A stretch of DNA of 64,000 bases from an uncultured Pelagibacteraceae bacterium (GTDB lineage: Bacteria > Pseudomonadota > Alphaproteobacteria > Pelagibacterales > AG-422-B15). Below, in pieces: positions 1-9,271 of the stretch (positions are counted from its first letter, which is position 1; each line of letters begins with the position of its first letter). The notes under the pieces are model-generated. The model saw only the letters and a list, made by a program, of their open reading frames with translations. It ran no database searches and had not been told where the DNA came from. The DNA lies in the NCBI GenBank assembly GCA_902524285.1, contig CABZCR010000001.1:145774-209773 (forward strand). The letters run 5' to 3'. The translations under genes and the position numbers were made by a program.

Positions 1-438
1 GAACATAAACCACTGTTTACAGTCGAAGATTCTAAAAATCTTCGAGGTTCAATTGATGGTGCACATTCAAAGAATCTTTTTTTGAAAGATAAAAAAAATA
101 ATTTTTTTCTAGTAAGTTTTATTGAGGATATTATTGCTGATTTAAAAAAAGCATCAGTACCTTTTAACTCCAAAAAACTGTCTTTTGCAAATGAAGATTA
201 TTTAATGAATATTCTAGGTATCAAACCTGGATCAGTATCTCCATTTGGATTATTGAACGATAAAGAAAAAAAAGTTAAATTTTTCTTTGATCAAGAGTTT
301 ATGGATTATGAAATTGTGAATTTTCATCCTTTAATCAATACGTCAACAGTGTCGATAGCTCCGAAAGACCTGATAAATCTGATTGAACAGCATCATTCAA
401 AAGTCGAATTTATTAATATGAGAGATTTTCAAAAATGA
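1..438 (+). CDS. prdX: Prolyl-tRNA editing protein (YbaK/PrdX family), 3' part
   Basis: The frame is open from base 1, so the gene begins before the window; 145 codons and the stop are visible. The segment GAHSKNLFLKDKK followed by a hydrophobic strand (FFLVS) is the family signature of stand-alone prolyl-tRNA editing proteins related to ProRS INS/YbaK domains. Further on, PGSVSPFGLLND is the usual substrate-pocket segment. Such proteins hydrolyse mischarged tRNA-Pro (usually Ala-tRNA-Pro) in the cytoplasm. The stop overlaps the next start (ATGA), so it is cotranscribed with the NUDIX gene. Family assignment rests on recalled motif similarity; exact substrate specificity cannot be read from the fragment. 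Confidence 0.85.
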   Translation, partial: EHKPLFTVEDSKNLRGSIDGAHSKNLFLKDKKNNFFLVSFIEDIIADLKKASVPFNSKKLSFANEDYLMNILGIKPGSVSPFGLLNDKEKKVKFFFDQEFMDYEIVNFHPLINTSTVSIAPKDLINLIEQHHSKVEFINMRDFQK

Positions 439-968
439 CTTTAAGAAAAGCAAAATTTATTAAAACCAAGAAAAAAATTAAAGCGAATGTTTTTGATTTA
501 CATTTTGATGAAGTTAAATGGGTAAATGGAAACAAAACTATTAGGGATCTTATAGTACACAATGGCATAACTTGTATTGTTCCAATAATTGATAAGAAAT
601 TTATAGTTTTGCTCAAACAATATCGATACGGATCAGATCAAATCATGCTTGAAGTCCCAGCAGGGACTATTGATCCAGGAGAAAGGCCATTAAGTTGCGC
701 TAAAAGAGAATTAATTGAAGAAACCGGTTATCATGGAAAAAATTGGAAAATGATAGGCAAATACTTTTCAACCCCAGCATATAACAATTGCTTAGTGCAC
801 TGCTATCTAACTCATTGCTATAAGAAGAGTGAGACAAATTTTGACGAAGATGAGGTTCTAGAGACAAAAATATATTCAGTTCAAGAAGTAAGAAGACTAC
901 TTAAAACTAATAAGATTAATGATATGAAAACTTATATCAGCCTTGATCGATTTATGAATTATTATTGA
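435..968 (+). CDS. NUDIX hydrolase, ADP-ribose pyrophosphatase-like
   Basis: A 177-residue protein with a complete Nudix box at residues 77-99 (G-x5-E-x7-REL-x-EE-x-G, here GTIDPGERPLSCAKRE then LIEETGY). The strand before it, LLKQYRYGSDQIMLEVPAGT, is typical of the ADP-ribose/nucleoside-diphosphate-sugar branch. It would hydrolyse a nucleoside diphosphate linked to X, using Mg2+ held by the REXXEE glutamates. The ATG overlaps the preceding stop by four bases, indicating translational coupling with the tRNA-editing gene. Its end overlaps the convergent thioesterase by seven bases, leaving no room for a terminator. The substrate is inferred from the family only. Confidence 0.88.
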   Translation: MTLRKAKFIKTKKKIKANVFDLHFDEVKWVNGNKTIRDLIVHNGITCIVPIIDKKFIVLLKQYRYGSDQIMLEVPAGTIDPGERPLSCAKRELIEETGYHGKNWKMIGKYFSTPAYNNCLVHCYLTHCYKKSETNFDEDEVLETKIYSVQEVRRLLKTNKINDMKTYISLDRFMNYY

Positions 969-1399
969 TTTAATATTTTCCAAATACCTGAGGCAGATAA
1001 AATAATTTTATCTTGTGAGATTAAATTACCCTCAATAAATACGAGAGACTTCGTTGTTCTTGTAACCTTAGCATCACATTCTACAATATCATCTTGAAGA
1101 CCCGGACTTACAAAATTACAATTTAGTGAAATGGTGCTGCAAGGTTTTTTGCCACATGCAGCAAATACCATGGATCCGAGAAAAATGTCTGCTAATGACA
1201 TAGAGTAGCCACCATGTGCAATACCATGAGCATTGAGATGCTTATCCAGAATTTTTGTAATGAATTTATATTGGTTATTCTCTTCTTTTTTAAAATACAT
1301 TGGTCCAATTAAAACATCAAAGCCAGCATGCCATCCAAGTTTTTTGTATCCTTCTGGTACCCAACTTGGCGCTGAAACTTCTGTCTTTAACATGACCAT
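962..1399 (-). CDS. Hotdog-fold thioesterase (PaaI/4HBT family)
   Basis: A 145-residue single hotdog domain. The segment NAHGIAHGGYSMSLADIFLG (residues about 56-75) carries the HGG motif and the acidic residue on the central helix that define PaaI-type acyl-CoA thioesterases. The late strand pattern with VTRTTKSLVFIEGNL is also typical. It would hydrolyse a short-chain or aryl acyl-CoA in the cytoplasm. It lies opposite a thiolase gene and shares the 190-bp intergenic region with it, which fits a role in acyl-CoA housekeeping, but the sequence does not give the substrate. It is convergent with the NUDIX gene. Confidence 0.85.
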   Translation of the reverse strand: MVMLKTEVSAPSWVPEGYKKLGWHAGFDVLIGPMYFKKEENNQYKFITKILDKHLNAHGIAHGGYSMSLADIFLGSMVFAACGKKPCSTISLNCNFVSPGLQDDIVECDAKVTRTTKSLVFIEGNLISQDKIILSASGIWKILNQ

Positions 1400-1590
1400 A
1401 GAGAATCTCCCTAATTCAAAGATTGCGAATTTCTAGACTTCAATTCGAATATGGTCAAGAAGAATAAAGAAAAATATTTGCCAAAATTGAGGGTATTTTT
1501 GATATATTTTTTTTAAATAAAATTAAACTTTTTTTTTTGTATAAAAAGTCTATCTTACGGTTTTCTAAATATTTATAAGGGCAACATAGT

Positions 1591-2772
1591 ATGAGAGAAG
1601 CTGCAATAATTTCAACTGCAAGAACTGGTTTAGCAAAAGCTATGAGAGGTGGATTTAATAAAACTCACGGCATTACGATGGGTGGCCATACAGTTAAACA
1701 CGCTATTGAAAGAGCAGGAGTTGAAGCTGGTGAAGTAGAAGATGTAATTTTTGGATGTGGACAACCAGAGGGAGCAACAGGACATAATATTGGAAGAAAT
1801 GTTGCAATTGCAGGAGGATGCCCCGTAACTGTACCAGGTACTACAATAAATCGTTTTTGTTCATCAGGCTTACAATCAATCGCGGTAGCTGCTCAAAGAA
1901 TTATTGTCGATGGAATTAAAGTAGCTATAGGCGGGGGAGTAGAGTCAATCTCCATGACACAGCAAAACATGAATATGAAACACCTTATTGAGCCTGAACT
2001 TCAAAAAATTTGTCCTGCATTATGGATGCCTATGATCAATACTGCCGACGTTGTAGCAGATCGATACAAAGTAAGCAGAGAATACCAAGATGAATATTCA
2101 CTGCAAAGCCAACAACGAACAGCTGCAGCTCAAACTGCAGGAAAATTTAAAGACGAGATTGTTCCTTTGTCGACAAAAATGGATGTAATGAATAAAGAAA
2201 CAAAAGAGGTTTCAGAACAAGATGTGACAGTTGATAAGGATGAGTGTAATCGACCACAAACTACACTTGAAAGCCTTGCTGGTTTAATGCCAGTAATGGG
2301 ACCTGATAAATATATTACTGCGGGCAATGCTAGTCAGCTGTCAGATGGAGCGTCATCATGCTTATTGATGGATCTTAAAGAAGCAGAAAAAAGAAATATT
2401 GAACCTATGGGAATTTTTAGAGGACTTTCCGTTGCAGCTTGTGAGCCCGATGAGATGGGTATAGGACCAGTATTTGCTGTACCAAAACTCTTAGAGCAAC
2501 ACGGCTTAAAGGTAGATGATATCGATATATGGGAATTGAACGAAGCATTTGCTGTTCAAGTTTTATACTGTAGAGATAAGCTAGGAATTGATAATGAGAA
2601 ATTAAATGTTAACGGAGGATCAATTTCTATTGGACACCCATATGGTATGACCGGCTCTAGAATGACAGGACATATTTTAATAGAAGGTAAGAGACGAAAT
2701 GCTAAATACGGTGTTGTAACAATGTGCGTTGGTGGCGGAATGGGAGCGGCAGGCCTTTTTGAGATTTTATGA
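1591..2772 (+). CDS. Acetyl-CoA acetyltransferase (thiolase)
   Basis: A full-length 393-residue thiolase. All three catalytic elements are present: acyl-accepting Cys90 in NRFCSSG, His349 in GHPYGMTGS and the C-terminal Cys379 in CVGGGMGAAG. Spacing matches biosynthetic/degradative acetyl-CoA acetyltransferases. The enzyme condenses or cleaves acetoacetyl-CoA, or longer 3-ketoacyl-CoA, in the cytoplasm. It has a 190-bp upstream region rich in A/T runs where its promoter must lie. Its stop overlaps the next ATG (ATGA), coupling it to a PsiE-like membrane protein. No phaB or phaC neighbour is visible, so a specific role in polyhydroxyalkanoate synthesis cannot be claimed. Confidence 0.95.
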   Translation: MREAAIISTARTGLAKAMRGGFNKTHGITMGGHTVKHAIERAGVEAGEVEDVIFGCGQPEGATGHNIGRNVAIAGGCPVTVPGTTINRFCSSGLQSIAVAAQRIIVDGIKVAIGGGVESISMTQQNMNMKHLIEPELQKICPALWMPMINTADVVADRYKVSREYQDEYSLQSQQRTAAAQTAGKFKDEIVPLSTKMDVMNKETKEVSEQDVTVDKDECNRPQTTLESLAGLMPVMGPDKYITAGNASQLSDGASSCLLMDLKEAEKRNIEPMGIFRGLSVAACEPDEMGIGPVFAVPKLLEQHGLKVDDIDIWELNEAFAVQVLYCRDKLGIDNEKLNVNGGSISIGHPYGMTGSRMTGHILIEGKRRNAKYGVVTMCVGGGMGAAGLFEIL

Positions 2773-3140
2773 TAGATACAATTAAATACATTGAGAAAAT
2801 AGCTCTGGTAATAATTATCTTCGCCACAGCAATAGCTATTGGCTATGAAATATATGCAATGTATGAAAAAAATCTCGTTGAACTTGCTGATCTACTTTTA
2901 TTATTTATTTATCTCGAAGTTATACAGATGATCAGAGAATATTGGACATTAAATAGAATCAGGATCAGCATACCGCTGTTTATCGCTATTACTGCTGTTG
3001 CACGTTTAATAATCTTACAGGGCAAGACTATGGATCCAAGCATGCTGCTATACGAGGGAGGAGCTATTTTATTGATTGCTATAGCTGTTCTTATATTAAA
3101 AGCGAGAAAGCTTAAAATATTTGCTGATGTTGACGATTAA
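2769..3140 (+). CDS. PsiE-family small membrane protein
   Basis: A 123-residue protein with four predicted membrane spans (about residues 9-27, 38-55, 65-83 and 91-109). The segment ELADLLLLFIYLEVIQMIREYW followed by an RISIPLFIAITAVARLI helix is characteristic of the phosphate-starvation-inducible PsiE family, whose function is not established. Translation is coupled to the thiolase by ATGA, and the end overlaps the start of the next gene. No phosphate-regulon element is recognisable nearby. Family assignment is by recalled similarity. Confidence 0.75.
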   Translation: MIDTIKYIEKIALVIIIFATAIAIGYEIYAMYEKNLVELADLLLLFIYLEVIQMIREYWTLNRIRISIPLFIAITAVARLIILQGKTMDPSMLLYEGGAILLIAIAVLILKARKLKIFADVDD

Positions 3141-3561
3141 GATTGTCAAAGGATTAATACTTCCATTTTTAGTTGTCCTTTTAATAAGCACATCTGCGTT
3201 TTCACTTACTGATGAGGATGAACAAGAGATTATTTCTGTAGTAAGTCAGCAGCTGCAAGCATTTCAAAACGATGATTTCGAAAAAGCTTATTCTTTCGCA
3301 TCGCCAATTATTAAGAAAATATTTCCAAGTCCAAAAGCGTTTGGTGAAATGGTTGTAGGTCAGTACCAGGCTGTTTATCGTCCTAAAAGTGTGAATTTTG
3401 GCAACGTATCTTTTAGAGACGGAGAACCTTCCTTAGAAGTATATTTGGTTGATCCTGATGGTGAATTCGTAACTGCAATTTATTCGATGCAGCAACAAGA
3501 AAATGGAGAATGGCTAATTAATGGTTGTTTTCTTACTCAAGCTGAAAGTAGTGAAACTTAG
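3127..3561 (+). CDS. DUF4864 secreted protein
   Basis: I start at the ATG at 3127; a TTG two codons upstream is also possible. The N-terminus has a basic stretch and a hydrophobic core ending in STSAFS, a likely Sec signal peptide, so the product should be periplasmic. The mature part, beginning near LTDEDEQEIISVVSQQLQAF and continuing with DDFEKAYSFASPIIKKIF, matches the DUF4864 family (NTF2/SnoaL-like shape, function unknown). The start overlaps the end of the PsiE-like gene by 14 bases, so the three genes from the thiolase on form one operon. The end overlaps the convergent glycosidase by four bases. Confidence 0.75.
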   Translation: MLTIKIVKGLILPFLVVLLISTSAFSLTDEDEQEIISVVSQQLQAFQNDDFEKAYSFASPIIKKIFPSPKAFGEMVVGQYQAVYRPKSVNFGNVSFRDGEPSLEVYLVDPDGEFVTAIYSMQQQENGEWLINGCFLTQAESSET

Positions 3562-4802
3562 GATTGAGAGTTTTTGATAACTTGTTTGTAGAATTTTAGA
3601 CTTTCTTTACTTTTTCTCTCTAAAGTATCTCTATTCACCTCAATTAAACCAAAACGTGGTTTGTAGCCATATATCCATTCAAAGTTGTCAAGAAATGACC
3701 AATAGTAATAACCTCGAATATCTAAACCGTCATCTAAACAGCTTTGAAGCCCTTTTAATGCTGTAGTGATATATTTTATTCTTTGATTATCATCATCTGT
3801 TCCAATCCCATTTTCAGTTACAATCATCGGGCAATTTATATTTGGAGCAACATATCTCAATACATTTTCTAATGACTCAGGATAATATTCATATCCCATA
3901 ACAAGCATATTTTCATCGTTGACGTTAGGCTTCATGATGCCCTCTGGACCATAGGTGTGACGTGTATAAGTTTGAATACCAATGAAATCGTCGTCTTTAG
4001 TTTGATCCAAACATACATCAACAGTTTCAGCGTGAGCAATATCGCGTGATTGTTCACCTCCTTCTGCTGCTTGGTAATCCATAATTGAAAGTGTAATACC
4101 AACAGGCTGATTTTTTGTAAGTAGACCTTTGATAACTGGAAAAGCTTTTACATGCGCTGCCATCATGCAGTCACGTATTTTATAGGGATGGCCAAATAGA
4201 AATGGGCCAAAATTGTCTAGAGTTGACCCGCATGATTTAGCTGCATCTTCAACAAATGGCATGATAGTTTTCATCCCTTGTTCAGGGTAGCTAGGAAATG
4301 TATGTGCAAAACATGCAGTTAGATTCGCCTCATTTATTGTACAAACCGTATCTATACGGTCACCCAGCTCTTTTGTTACAAATTCAGCATATTTAACATA
4401 TAAATCTACGTTTTCCTTTTTTTCCCAACCTCCTTTAGCTGTAAACCAAAGTGGGGAAGTGAAGTGTTGGAATGTGACGCACGTTTGAAGATTATTTTCA
4501 TGACAACAATCTAAAACTTTTTTGTAATGATCAATTGCCTCATTTGAAAATTCTCCCTCGGACTCTTCGATACGAGCCCATTCAATAGATAGTCTATAAG
4601 ACTGTATTGCGTGAGATGACATAAGCTTAATATCTTCCTCATATCTATTCAATTGATCACAAGCAATTCCTGACGGTTCAGCAAATGTGGTATTTTTTGT
4701 ATTTTCAAGCAGCCAAAAATCTGAGTTTGTATTATTTCCTTCTACTTGATGCGCAGCAGTCGCTGTACCCCATATAAAGTCTTTTGGTAAATTAAGTTTC
4801 AT
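3558..4802 (-). CDS. GH1 family glycosidase (beta-glucosidase/beta-galactosidase type)
   Basis: A 414-residue cytoplasmic enzyme with no signal peptide. The N-terminus FIWGTATAAHQVEG is the classic GH1 opening and YRLSIEWARIEES the second signature. The nucleophile is Glu330 in VTENGIG. The acid/base Glu158 lies in TINEAN, where nearly all GH1 enzymes have NEP. It is the last gene of a four-gene minus-strand operon with galactokinase two bases upstream, so the likely reaction is hydrolysis of a beta-galactoside taken up by the neighbouring symporter. Specificity is inferred from the galactokinase. Confidence 0.9.
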   Translation of the reverse strand: MKLNLPKDFIWGTATAAHQVEGNNTNSDFWLLENTKNTTFAEPSGIACDQLNRYEEDIKLMSSHAIQSYRLSIEWARIEESEGEFSNEAIDHYKKVLDCCHENNLQTCVTFQHFTSPLWFTAKGGWEKKENVDLYVKYAEFVTKELGDRIDTVCTINEANLTACFAHTFPSYPEQGMKTIMPFVEDAAKSCGSTLDNFGPFLFGHPYKIRDCMMAAHVKAFPVIKGLLTKNQPVGITLSIMDYQAAEGGEQSRDIAHAETVDVCLDQTKDDDFIGIQTYTRHTYGPEGIMKPNVNDENMLVMGYEYYPESLENVLRYVAPNINCPMIVTENGIGTDDDNQRIKYITTALKGLQSCLDDGLDIRGYYYWSFLDNFEWIYGYKPRFGLIEVNRDTLERKSKESLKFYKQVIKNSQS

Positions 4803-4804
4803 AA

Positions 4805-5836
4805 TTATATAAATTTAGCATTTGGATACCCATCAAGAATATACTTTTTAAGTTCTTCAACCAGCTCTTTTTTTACTAAAGTTACGATTGCCCCACCAAA
4901 ACCAGCTCCAGTAAGTTTGGATCCTAAAGCGCCAAAGGAATTAGATAGATCAACCAACTTATTCAAATTATCAGTTGAAACTCTATAGTGTTGTGCTAAC
5001 GAAATATGACTTTCTGTCATTAATTTTCCAAATTCTTCAGCTTTATTATCTTTTAAATATTGAGCTGCTTTTACAACTCTCAAATTTTCCTCAATTACAT
5101 GTTTACTAACATTAAGCTCTTCATCTGAAAGCAATTGAATATCATTTTCATCAATTTTTGTTTTTGCACAGAGGTTTTGAATTTTCATTTTTTTTGCAGC
5201 ATTGAGACATAATTCTTTTTTCTTGTTAAACTCACTATCTGATAAAATCCTTTGTGTGTTGCTATCAATTATTAGAAATTGATAATCTGGAAAAATTGGT
5301 ATCAATTCATAATTTTTATTAAAAGTATCAAGAAAAAGAGCCTCATAATGATTTCCTAAGACCGATACAAATTGATCCATAACTCCACCGCCCACACCAA
5401 CAAAATCATTTTCAACCTCAAATGCTAAATTAATTAAATCTTCATCTGCCAAATTTTTTTGAAAATAATCACTTAGTGATCTTAAAGTACTAACGGTGAT
5501 TGCAGCAGAGGAAGAGAGACCGACTCCCAATGGAAGGCTGCTTTTGATAAAAATTGAGATATTGTTAATCTTAACTGAAAACTTCTTTTCAAAATAAAGA
5601 CATGATCCAATAACGAAATCTGCCCAATTATTTCTTTTTTCGAGTTTCTTAACAGCTAAAGAATCTTTATATTTATCTGAAACTATTGTAATAGACTCAC
5701 TATTTTTATTTTCAACGATTTCACAGATAATTGAGTTCTTGATTTGTAACGGTAAAACATGTCCACCATTATAGTCTAAATGCTCTCCAATGAGGTTAAC
5801 TCTGCCAAAGCCTTCACCAATCGAGACTGTGTTCAT
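4805..5836 (-). CDS. galK: Galactokinase
   Basis: A 343-residue GHMP kinase. The galactokinase signature GRVNLIGEHLDYNGGHVLP is at residues 12-30, the ATP-binding PLGVGLSSSAA loop near 101-111, and the third GHMP motif LTGAGFGGA near residue 313. It phosphorylates galactose at C1 in the Leloir pathway. It lies between a GPH sugar symporter and a GH1 glycosidase, spaced 2-3 bp from each, which makes a beta-galactoside pathway the best reading. No galT, galE or galM is present in the window, so the remaining Leloir steps must be encoded elsewhere. Confidence 0.93.
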   Translation of the reverse strand: MNTVSIGEGFGRVNLIGEHLDYNGGHVLPLQIKNSIICEIVENKNSESITIVSDKYKDSLAVKKLEKRNNWADFVIGSCLYFEKKFSVKINNISIFIKSSLPLGVGLSSSAAITVSTLRSLSDYFQKNLADEDLINLAFEVENDFVGVGGGVMDQFVSVLGNHYEALFLDTFNKNYELIPIFPDYQFLIIDSNTQRILSDSEFNKKKELCLNAAKKMKIQNLCAKTKIDENDIQLLSDEELNVSKHVIEENLRVVKAAQYLKDNKAEEFGKLMTESHISLAQHYRVSTDNLNKLVDLSNSFGALGSKLTGAGFGGAIVTLVKKELVEELKKYILDGYPNAKFI

Positions 5837-5839
5837 AAC

Positions 5840-7171
5840 TTAACTTTGTCTTTGTTTTAATTCAGAAAATATTCTTTCATAAAAGTTACTATCGTACTTA
5901 TTAAAGTACGTAACTATTATTGCTATAGTTCCGGCTACGGCTGGAAAAATATACCCCATAATAAATAGACCGTTCAATGTTTCTGGGCTTTGATCTATTG
6001 CATTTGCCACATAATCTGTACTTTCCAGAATTACTCCAGCAAGCCATGCACTAAAACCAACACTTAATTTAAAAACAAATACGTGAGCTGCGTTTAAGAC
6101 TCCTTCAGCACGAAATCCAGATTTCCATTCTCCGTACTCGATTGTATCAGCTATCATTGACCAGGCCATGACACCTGCCATACCGAAACCAATGAAGCCA
6201 AAGGTTGCAATAAAAGCTAACAACCAAAAGTTTTCATAACCAGTAATATAATAGATTATTAAATCTGTGATTACGTAAAGAAATGTTCCAATCATGAATA
6301 GAGTCTTTTTTTCAAACCTATGTTTTATTAAGTTAACTAAATATGCACCAAACATAATTTGTAAAATCACACCAAGCAAAATTGGACTAAAGTAAGCCTC
6401 TAATTGAAGATTATATTTTACAAAATAGACAACTGTTAGTTGCTTTATATTATTTGCAACCCAAGTTGTTAAAAGTGCCAATATTACAAAATGTAATGGA
6501 TAATTGTTAAATACCATTTTAGTAACTTTTTTAATACCAATGGTTTCTTTGTATGGCTTTGAATAAACTTCTTTAGTATTAAAAAAACATAGAAATGCAA
6601 AAATAGCTCCAAGCACTGCCAAACAACCTACTACAATCGGAAATCCGAACTGTGGTGAGCTAAAAAGGCCAACTAAAGGCAATGTTAGAACTGCAACAGC
6701 AATTGATCCAGAGCTGGCTCCTAAATATCTAAATGATGCGAGTGATGTTCTTTCGTCTCTGTCTTGAGTCATCGCTGGGATGAGCGATCCAACTGGAATA
6801 GCAATGATTGTATATAAAGTGGTGAATGTGATGTATGTAAAAAGTGCCCAGTAAAATTTACCCGTTTGTGATAAATCAGGTGAGGTAAAACATAGAATAA
6901 TCATTATAAGTGCAGGGACTGATCCAAACAAAATATAAGGTCTGAATTTCCCCCATTTGGTCGAAGTATTATCTGCAATGTACCCCATAATCGGGTCAGT
7001 AAATGCGTCCCAGATTTTCGCTAAAAAGAAAACTAAGCCAGCGTTTGCAGGCGATAATCCAAAAATATCTGTATAAAAAAATAGTAAGTAGAAGACAGTC
7101 AGTTGCCACATTATATTGATGGCAAAATCACCACCACCGTAAAACAATTTTGATCTAAAACTTAGTTTCAT
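5840..7171 (-). CDS. GPH-family sugar:cation symporter (MelB-like MFS)
   Basis: A 443-residue protein with about twelve hydrophobic spans. It opens with KLFYGGGDFAINIMWQL and contains AKIWDAFTDPIMGYIADNT, the signature loop of glycoside-pentoside-hexuronide symporters such as MelB and LacS. It would import a disaccharide or glycoside across the inner membrane with Na+ or H+. It overlaps the upstream serine-hydrolase gene by four bases and is three bases before galK, so it belongs to the same operon. The substrate is most likely a galactoside, by context. Confidence 0.88.
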   Translation of the reverse strand: MKLSFRSKLFYGGGDFAINIMWQLTVFYLLFFYTDIFGLSPANAGLVFFLAKIWDAFTDPIMGYIADNTSTKWGKFRPYILFGSVPALIMIILCFTSPDLSQTGKFYWALFTYITFTTLYTIIAIPVGSLIPAMTQDRDERTSLASFRYLGASSGSIAVAVLTLPLVGLFSSPQFGFPIVVGCLAVLGAIFAFLCFFNTKEVYSKPYKETIGIKKVTKMVFNNYPLHFVILALLTTWVANNIKQLTVVYFVKYNLQLEAYFSPILLGVILQIMFGAYLVNLIKHRFEKKTLFMIGTFLYVITDLIIYYITGYENFWLLAFIATFGFIGFGMAGVMAWSMIADTIEYGEWKSGFRAEGVLNAAHVFVFKLSVGFSAWLAGVILESTDYVANAIDQSPETLNGLFIMGYIFPAVAGTIAIIVTYFNKYDSNFYERIFSELKQRQS

Positions 7172-8310
7172 AGGGCATCATATATTGTTTCAACTAATTT
7201 AAGTGCTCTTTGATCACCGAGCATGGATCCAGTTAATAAATTCATAGTGTATGCGCAGCTAATTCCATTTTCAGGATCTCCAAATGCCATAGAACCGCCC
7301 CATCCAGTATGACCAAATGCTTTACTGCTTTTACCAAATAATTTTCCGCCACCAACACTATAACCTGCATGTGACCACTGCATAGGTGACTTCATTACGT
7401 GATCATCTCCACTTACTGCAACTGACGTAAGGGTATCAAAGGTATTTGATGAAATAAAATTATTTGATAAATGTGATAAGAAAAAATCATAAATTTTTGC
7501 AAGTGATCCTGAATTAGAGTGACAGTTCATAGCTGGAATTTCTGCAAGTCGCCATTCAGCTGTGTTTGCTGTTTTTGTTCTGTTTGCAGGATTAAGAAAC
7601 GCAGTAATTAGATACTCATCCACATTTGTAGGATCACTAAAAGCTTTTCTTAGGCTTTCAGAGCTAATTAGCTCAGCAATATTGTCATGATATGCTGAAG
7701 GTGTACCTATAAAACATTTAGTTTCAAGAGGACTATTCAGTAACTCTTCCAAGTTCTTACCGACTGATTTATTGGTCACCCGTTTAATTAATTCGCCAAT
7801 TAAGAAACCGATCGTTTTTGGATGATAGCATATTTTTTCATCAGCTTTGTGATATGGTTCTTGATTTGCTAGCAGATCAACCACATAGTCCCATTTGTAA
7901 AAATCGGTTTCATCTATAGGTTGTCTCCATCCATACATCCCTGCTTGATGCGAGAGTAATGTTTTTACTTTTATAATTTCTTTTCCACCATTCGCAAATT
8001 CAGGCCAGTAGTCAGCAACATTTTTCTCTAAATCTAGTTTGTTTTCATCAATCAATTTAGCAACAATCATCGCAACAATTCCCTTACTGGTCGAATGGAT
8101 GTTTACTATTGTATTTTGGTCCCACTTGTTTTTTTTATCACGATCCCGATAGCCGCCATAAAGGTTTACCAAAACTTCCCCATTTTGATAAACGGCAAAT
8201 GATGCACCCACCTCCTCATCATTTTCTAAGTTTTTCTTGAATAATTCGTAAGTGTTTTCGAACTTTTTATTAAACTCACCCAATGCTGTTATCTCATTTT
8301 CTGTAGTCAT
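7168..8310 (-). CDS. Serine hydrolase of the class C beta-lactamase/EstB family
   Basis: A 380-residue protein with the S-x-x-K motif at Ser73-Lys76 (HSTSKG), followed by the family segment VKTLLSHQAGMYGW. A C-terminal H-x-G motif is present (GHTGWGGSMAFGDPE) in place of the beta-lactamase KTG. There is no signal peptide, so it acts in the cytoplasm, more likely as an esterase or transacylase than as a beta-lactamase. It is the first gene of the sugar operon. It may deacylate the imported sugar or a derivative; this is inference from position. Divergent from the EamA transporter across 46 bp. Confidence 0.85.
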   Translation of the reverse strand: MTTENEITALGEFNKKFENTYELFKKNLENDEEVGASFAVYQNGEVLVNLYGGYRDRDKKNKWDQNTIVNIHSTSKGIVAMIVAKLIDENKLDLEKNVADYWPEFANGGKEIIKVKTLLSHQAGMYGWRQPIDETDFYKWDYVVDLLANQEPYHKADEKICYHPKTIGFLIGELIKRVTNKSVGKNLEELLNSPLETKCFIGTPSAYHDNIAELISSESLRKAFSDPTNVDEYLITAFLNPANRTKTANTAEWRLAEIPAMNCHSNSGSLAKIYDFFLSHLSNNFISSNTFDTLTSVAVSGDDHVMKSPMQWSHAGYSVGGGKLFGKSSKAFGHTGWGGSMAFGDPENGISCAYTMNLLTGSMLGDQRALKLVETIYDAL

Positions 8311-8356
8311 TTATAGTGTCATAAGGCTATTATTTATATATTCTGCAGTAGATTAT

Positions 8357-9265
8357 ATGACAGAGCAGAATAACAAAACATATTTAATAGGTTTTATACT
8401 GGCACTATCTGCTGGTTTGATATGGAGTTTTGGAGCTCCTACTGTTAGGTATATGGTAGATGCTCAGGTCTATCAATGGCATTACCTTTTTTATAGAGGT
8501 ATAGTTGTAGCAACAATTTTGTTGATATATTTGATTCATAACGAAGGAATTTCTTTCTATCATAATTTTAATAGAGTTGGATCATCTGGTTTATTGGGTG
8601 GTATTGGTCTTGCCGCAGCTTTTATATTTTTTATTTTTGGAATGACTTATACCTCTGCGGCTACCACATTATTTATGATTGGCACACAACCATTATTTGC
8701 TGGGCTCTTTGCATATATCTTTCTAAAAGAAAAAATTGGCATCACAACTGCGATAGCGTGTTTTGCATCTTTGTTTGGAATCTTTCTAATGGCTTATAAT
8801 GACTGGTATGCAGGAACCTTTTTAGGTTGGATATTTGGTTTATTCTGTTCTATTGGATTTGCAATATTTGCAACAACGCTCAGATGGCAACCAGACACAC
8901 CTAAATTTACGACAATCATTATTGCTGGAATTGCCTGTTCACTTTTTTCAATGATTATGATTGTTTTATTTGCTGACAGTTACTCAATGCCGTTACAAAA
9001 TATTTTATTAAGTATGCTACATGGAACTTTAGTCGGGATTGGACTTATACTTTTAAGTTTAGGTGCGCGCTATCTGCCTGCAGCAGAATTTATGTTACTC
9101 TCTTTAACAGAAGTTGTGGGAGGTGTAATTTGGTGTTGGATACCTTTATTCGGAGTAAACGAAGTTCCCTCAAACATAACTTTAATGGGCGGCTTGGTAA
9201 TTATCATCGCTATAAGTTTTTATGCATTTGGTACGACAAAAAAATCTATACCGCCAACGCTATAA
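8357..9265 (+). CDS. DMT-superfamily EamA transporter
   Basis: The frame extends further upstream, but I start at the ATG at 8357 (MTEQNNKTYLIG) because an earlier start would run into the divergent hydrolase gene and add an unconserved leader. The 302-residue product has ten hydrophobic spans in two EamA repeats; AGLIWSFGAPTVRYM opens the first and GTLVGIGLILLSLGARYLPAAE lies in the second. It is an inner-membrane drug/metabolite exporter or permease of unknown substrate. It precedes an iron alcohol dehydrogenase by six bases and is probably cotranscribed with it. Confidence 0.85.
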   Translation: MTEQNNKTYLIGFILALSAGLIWSFGAPTVRYMVDAQVYQWHYLFYRGIVVATILLIYLIHNEGISFYHNFNRVGSSGLLGGIGLAAAFIFFIFGMTYTSAATTLFMIGTQPLFAGLFAYIFLKEKIGITTAIACFASLFGIFLMAYNDWYAGTFLGWIFGLFCSIGFAIFATTLRWQPDTPKFTTIIIAGIACSLFSMIMIVLFADSYSMPLQNILLSMLHGTLVGIGLILLSLGARYLPAAEFMLLSLTEVVGGVIWCWIPLFGVNEVPSNITLMGGLVIIIAISFYAFGTTKKSIPPTL

Positions 9266-9271
9266 AAAAGT

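Noticed and set aside
8252-8356. N-terminal extension of the EamA transporter
   Set aside because: It would overlap the divergent hydrolase gene and adds residues unlike the family; the ATG at 8357 gives the normal length.
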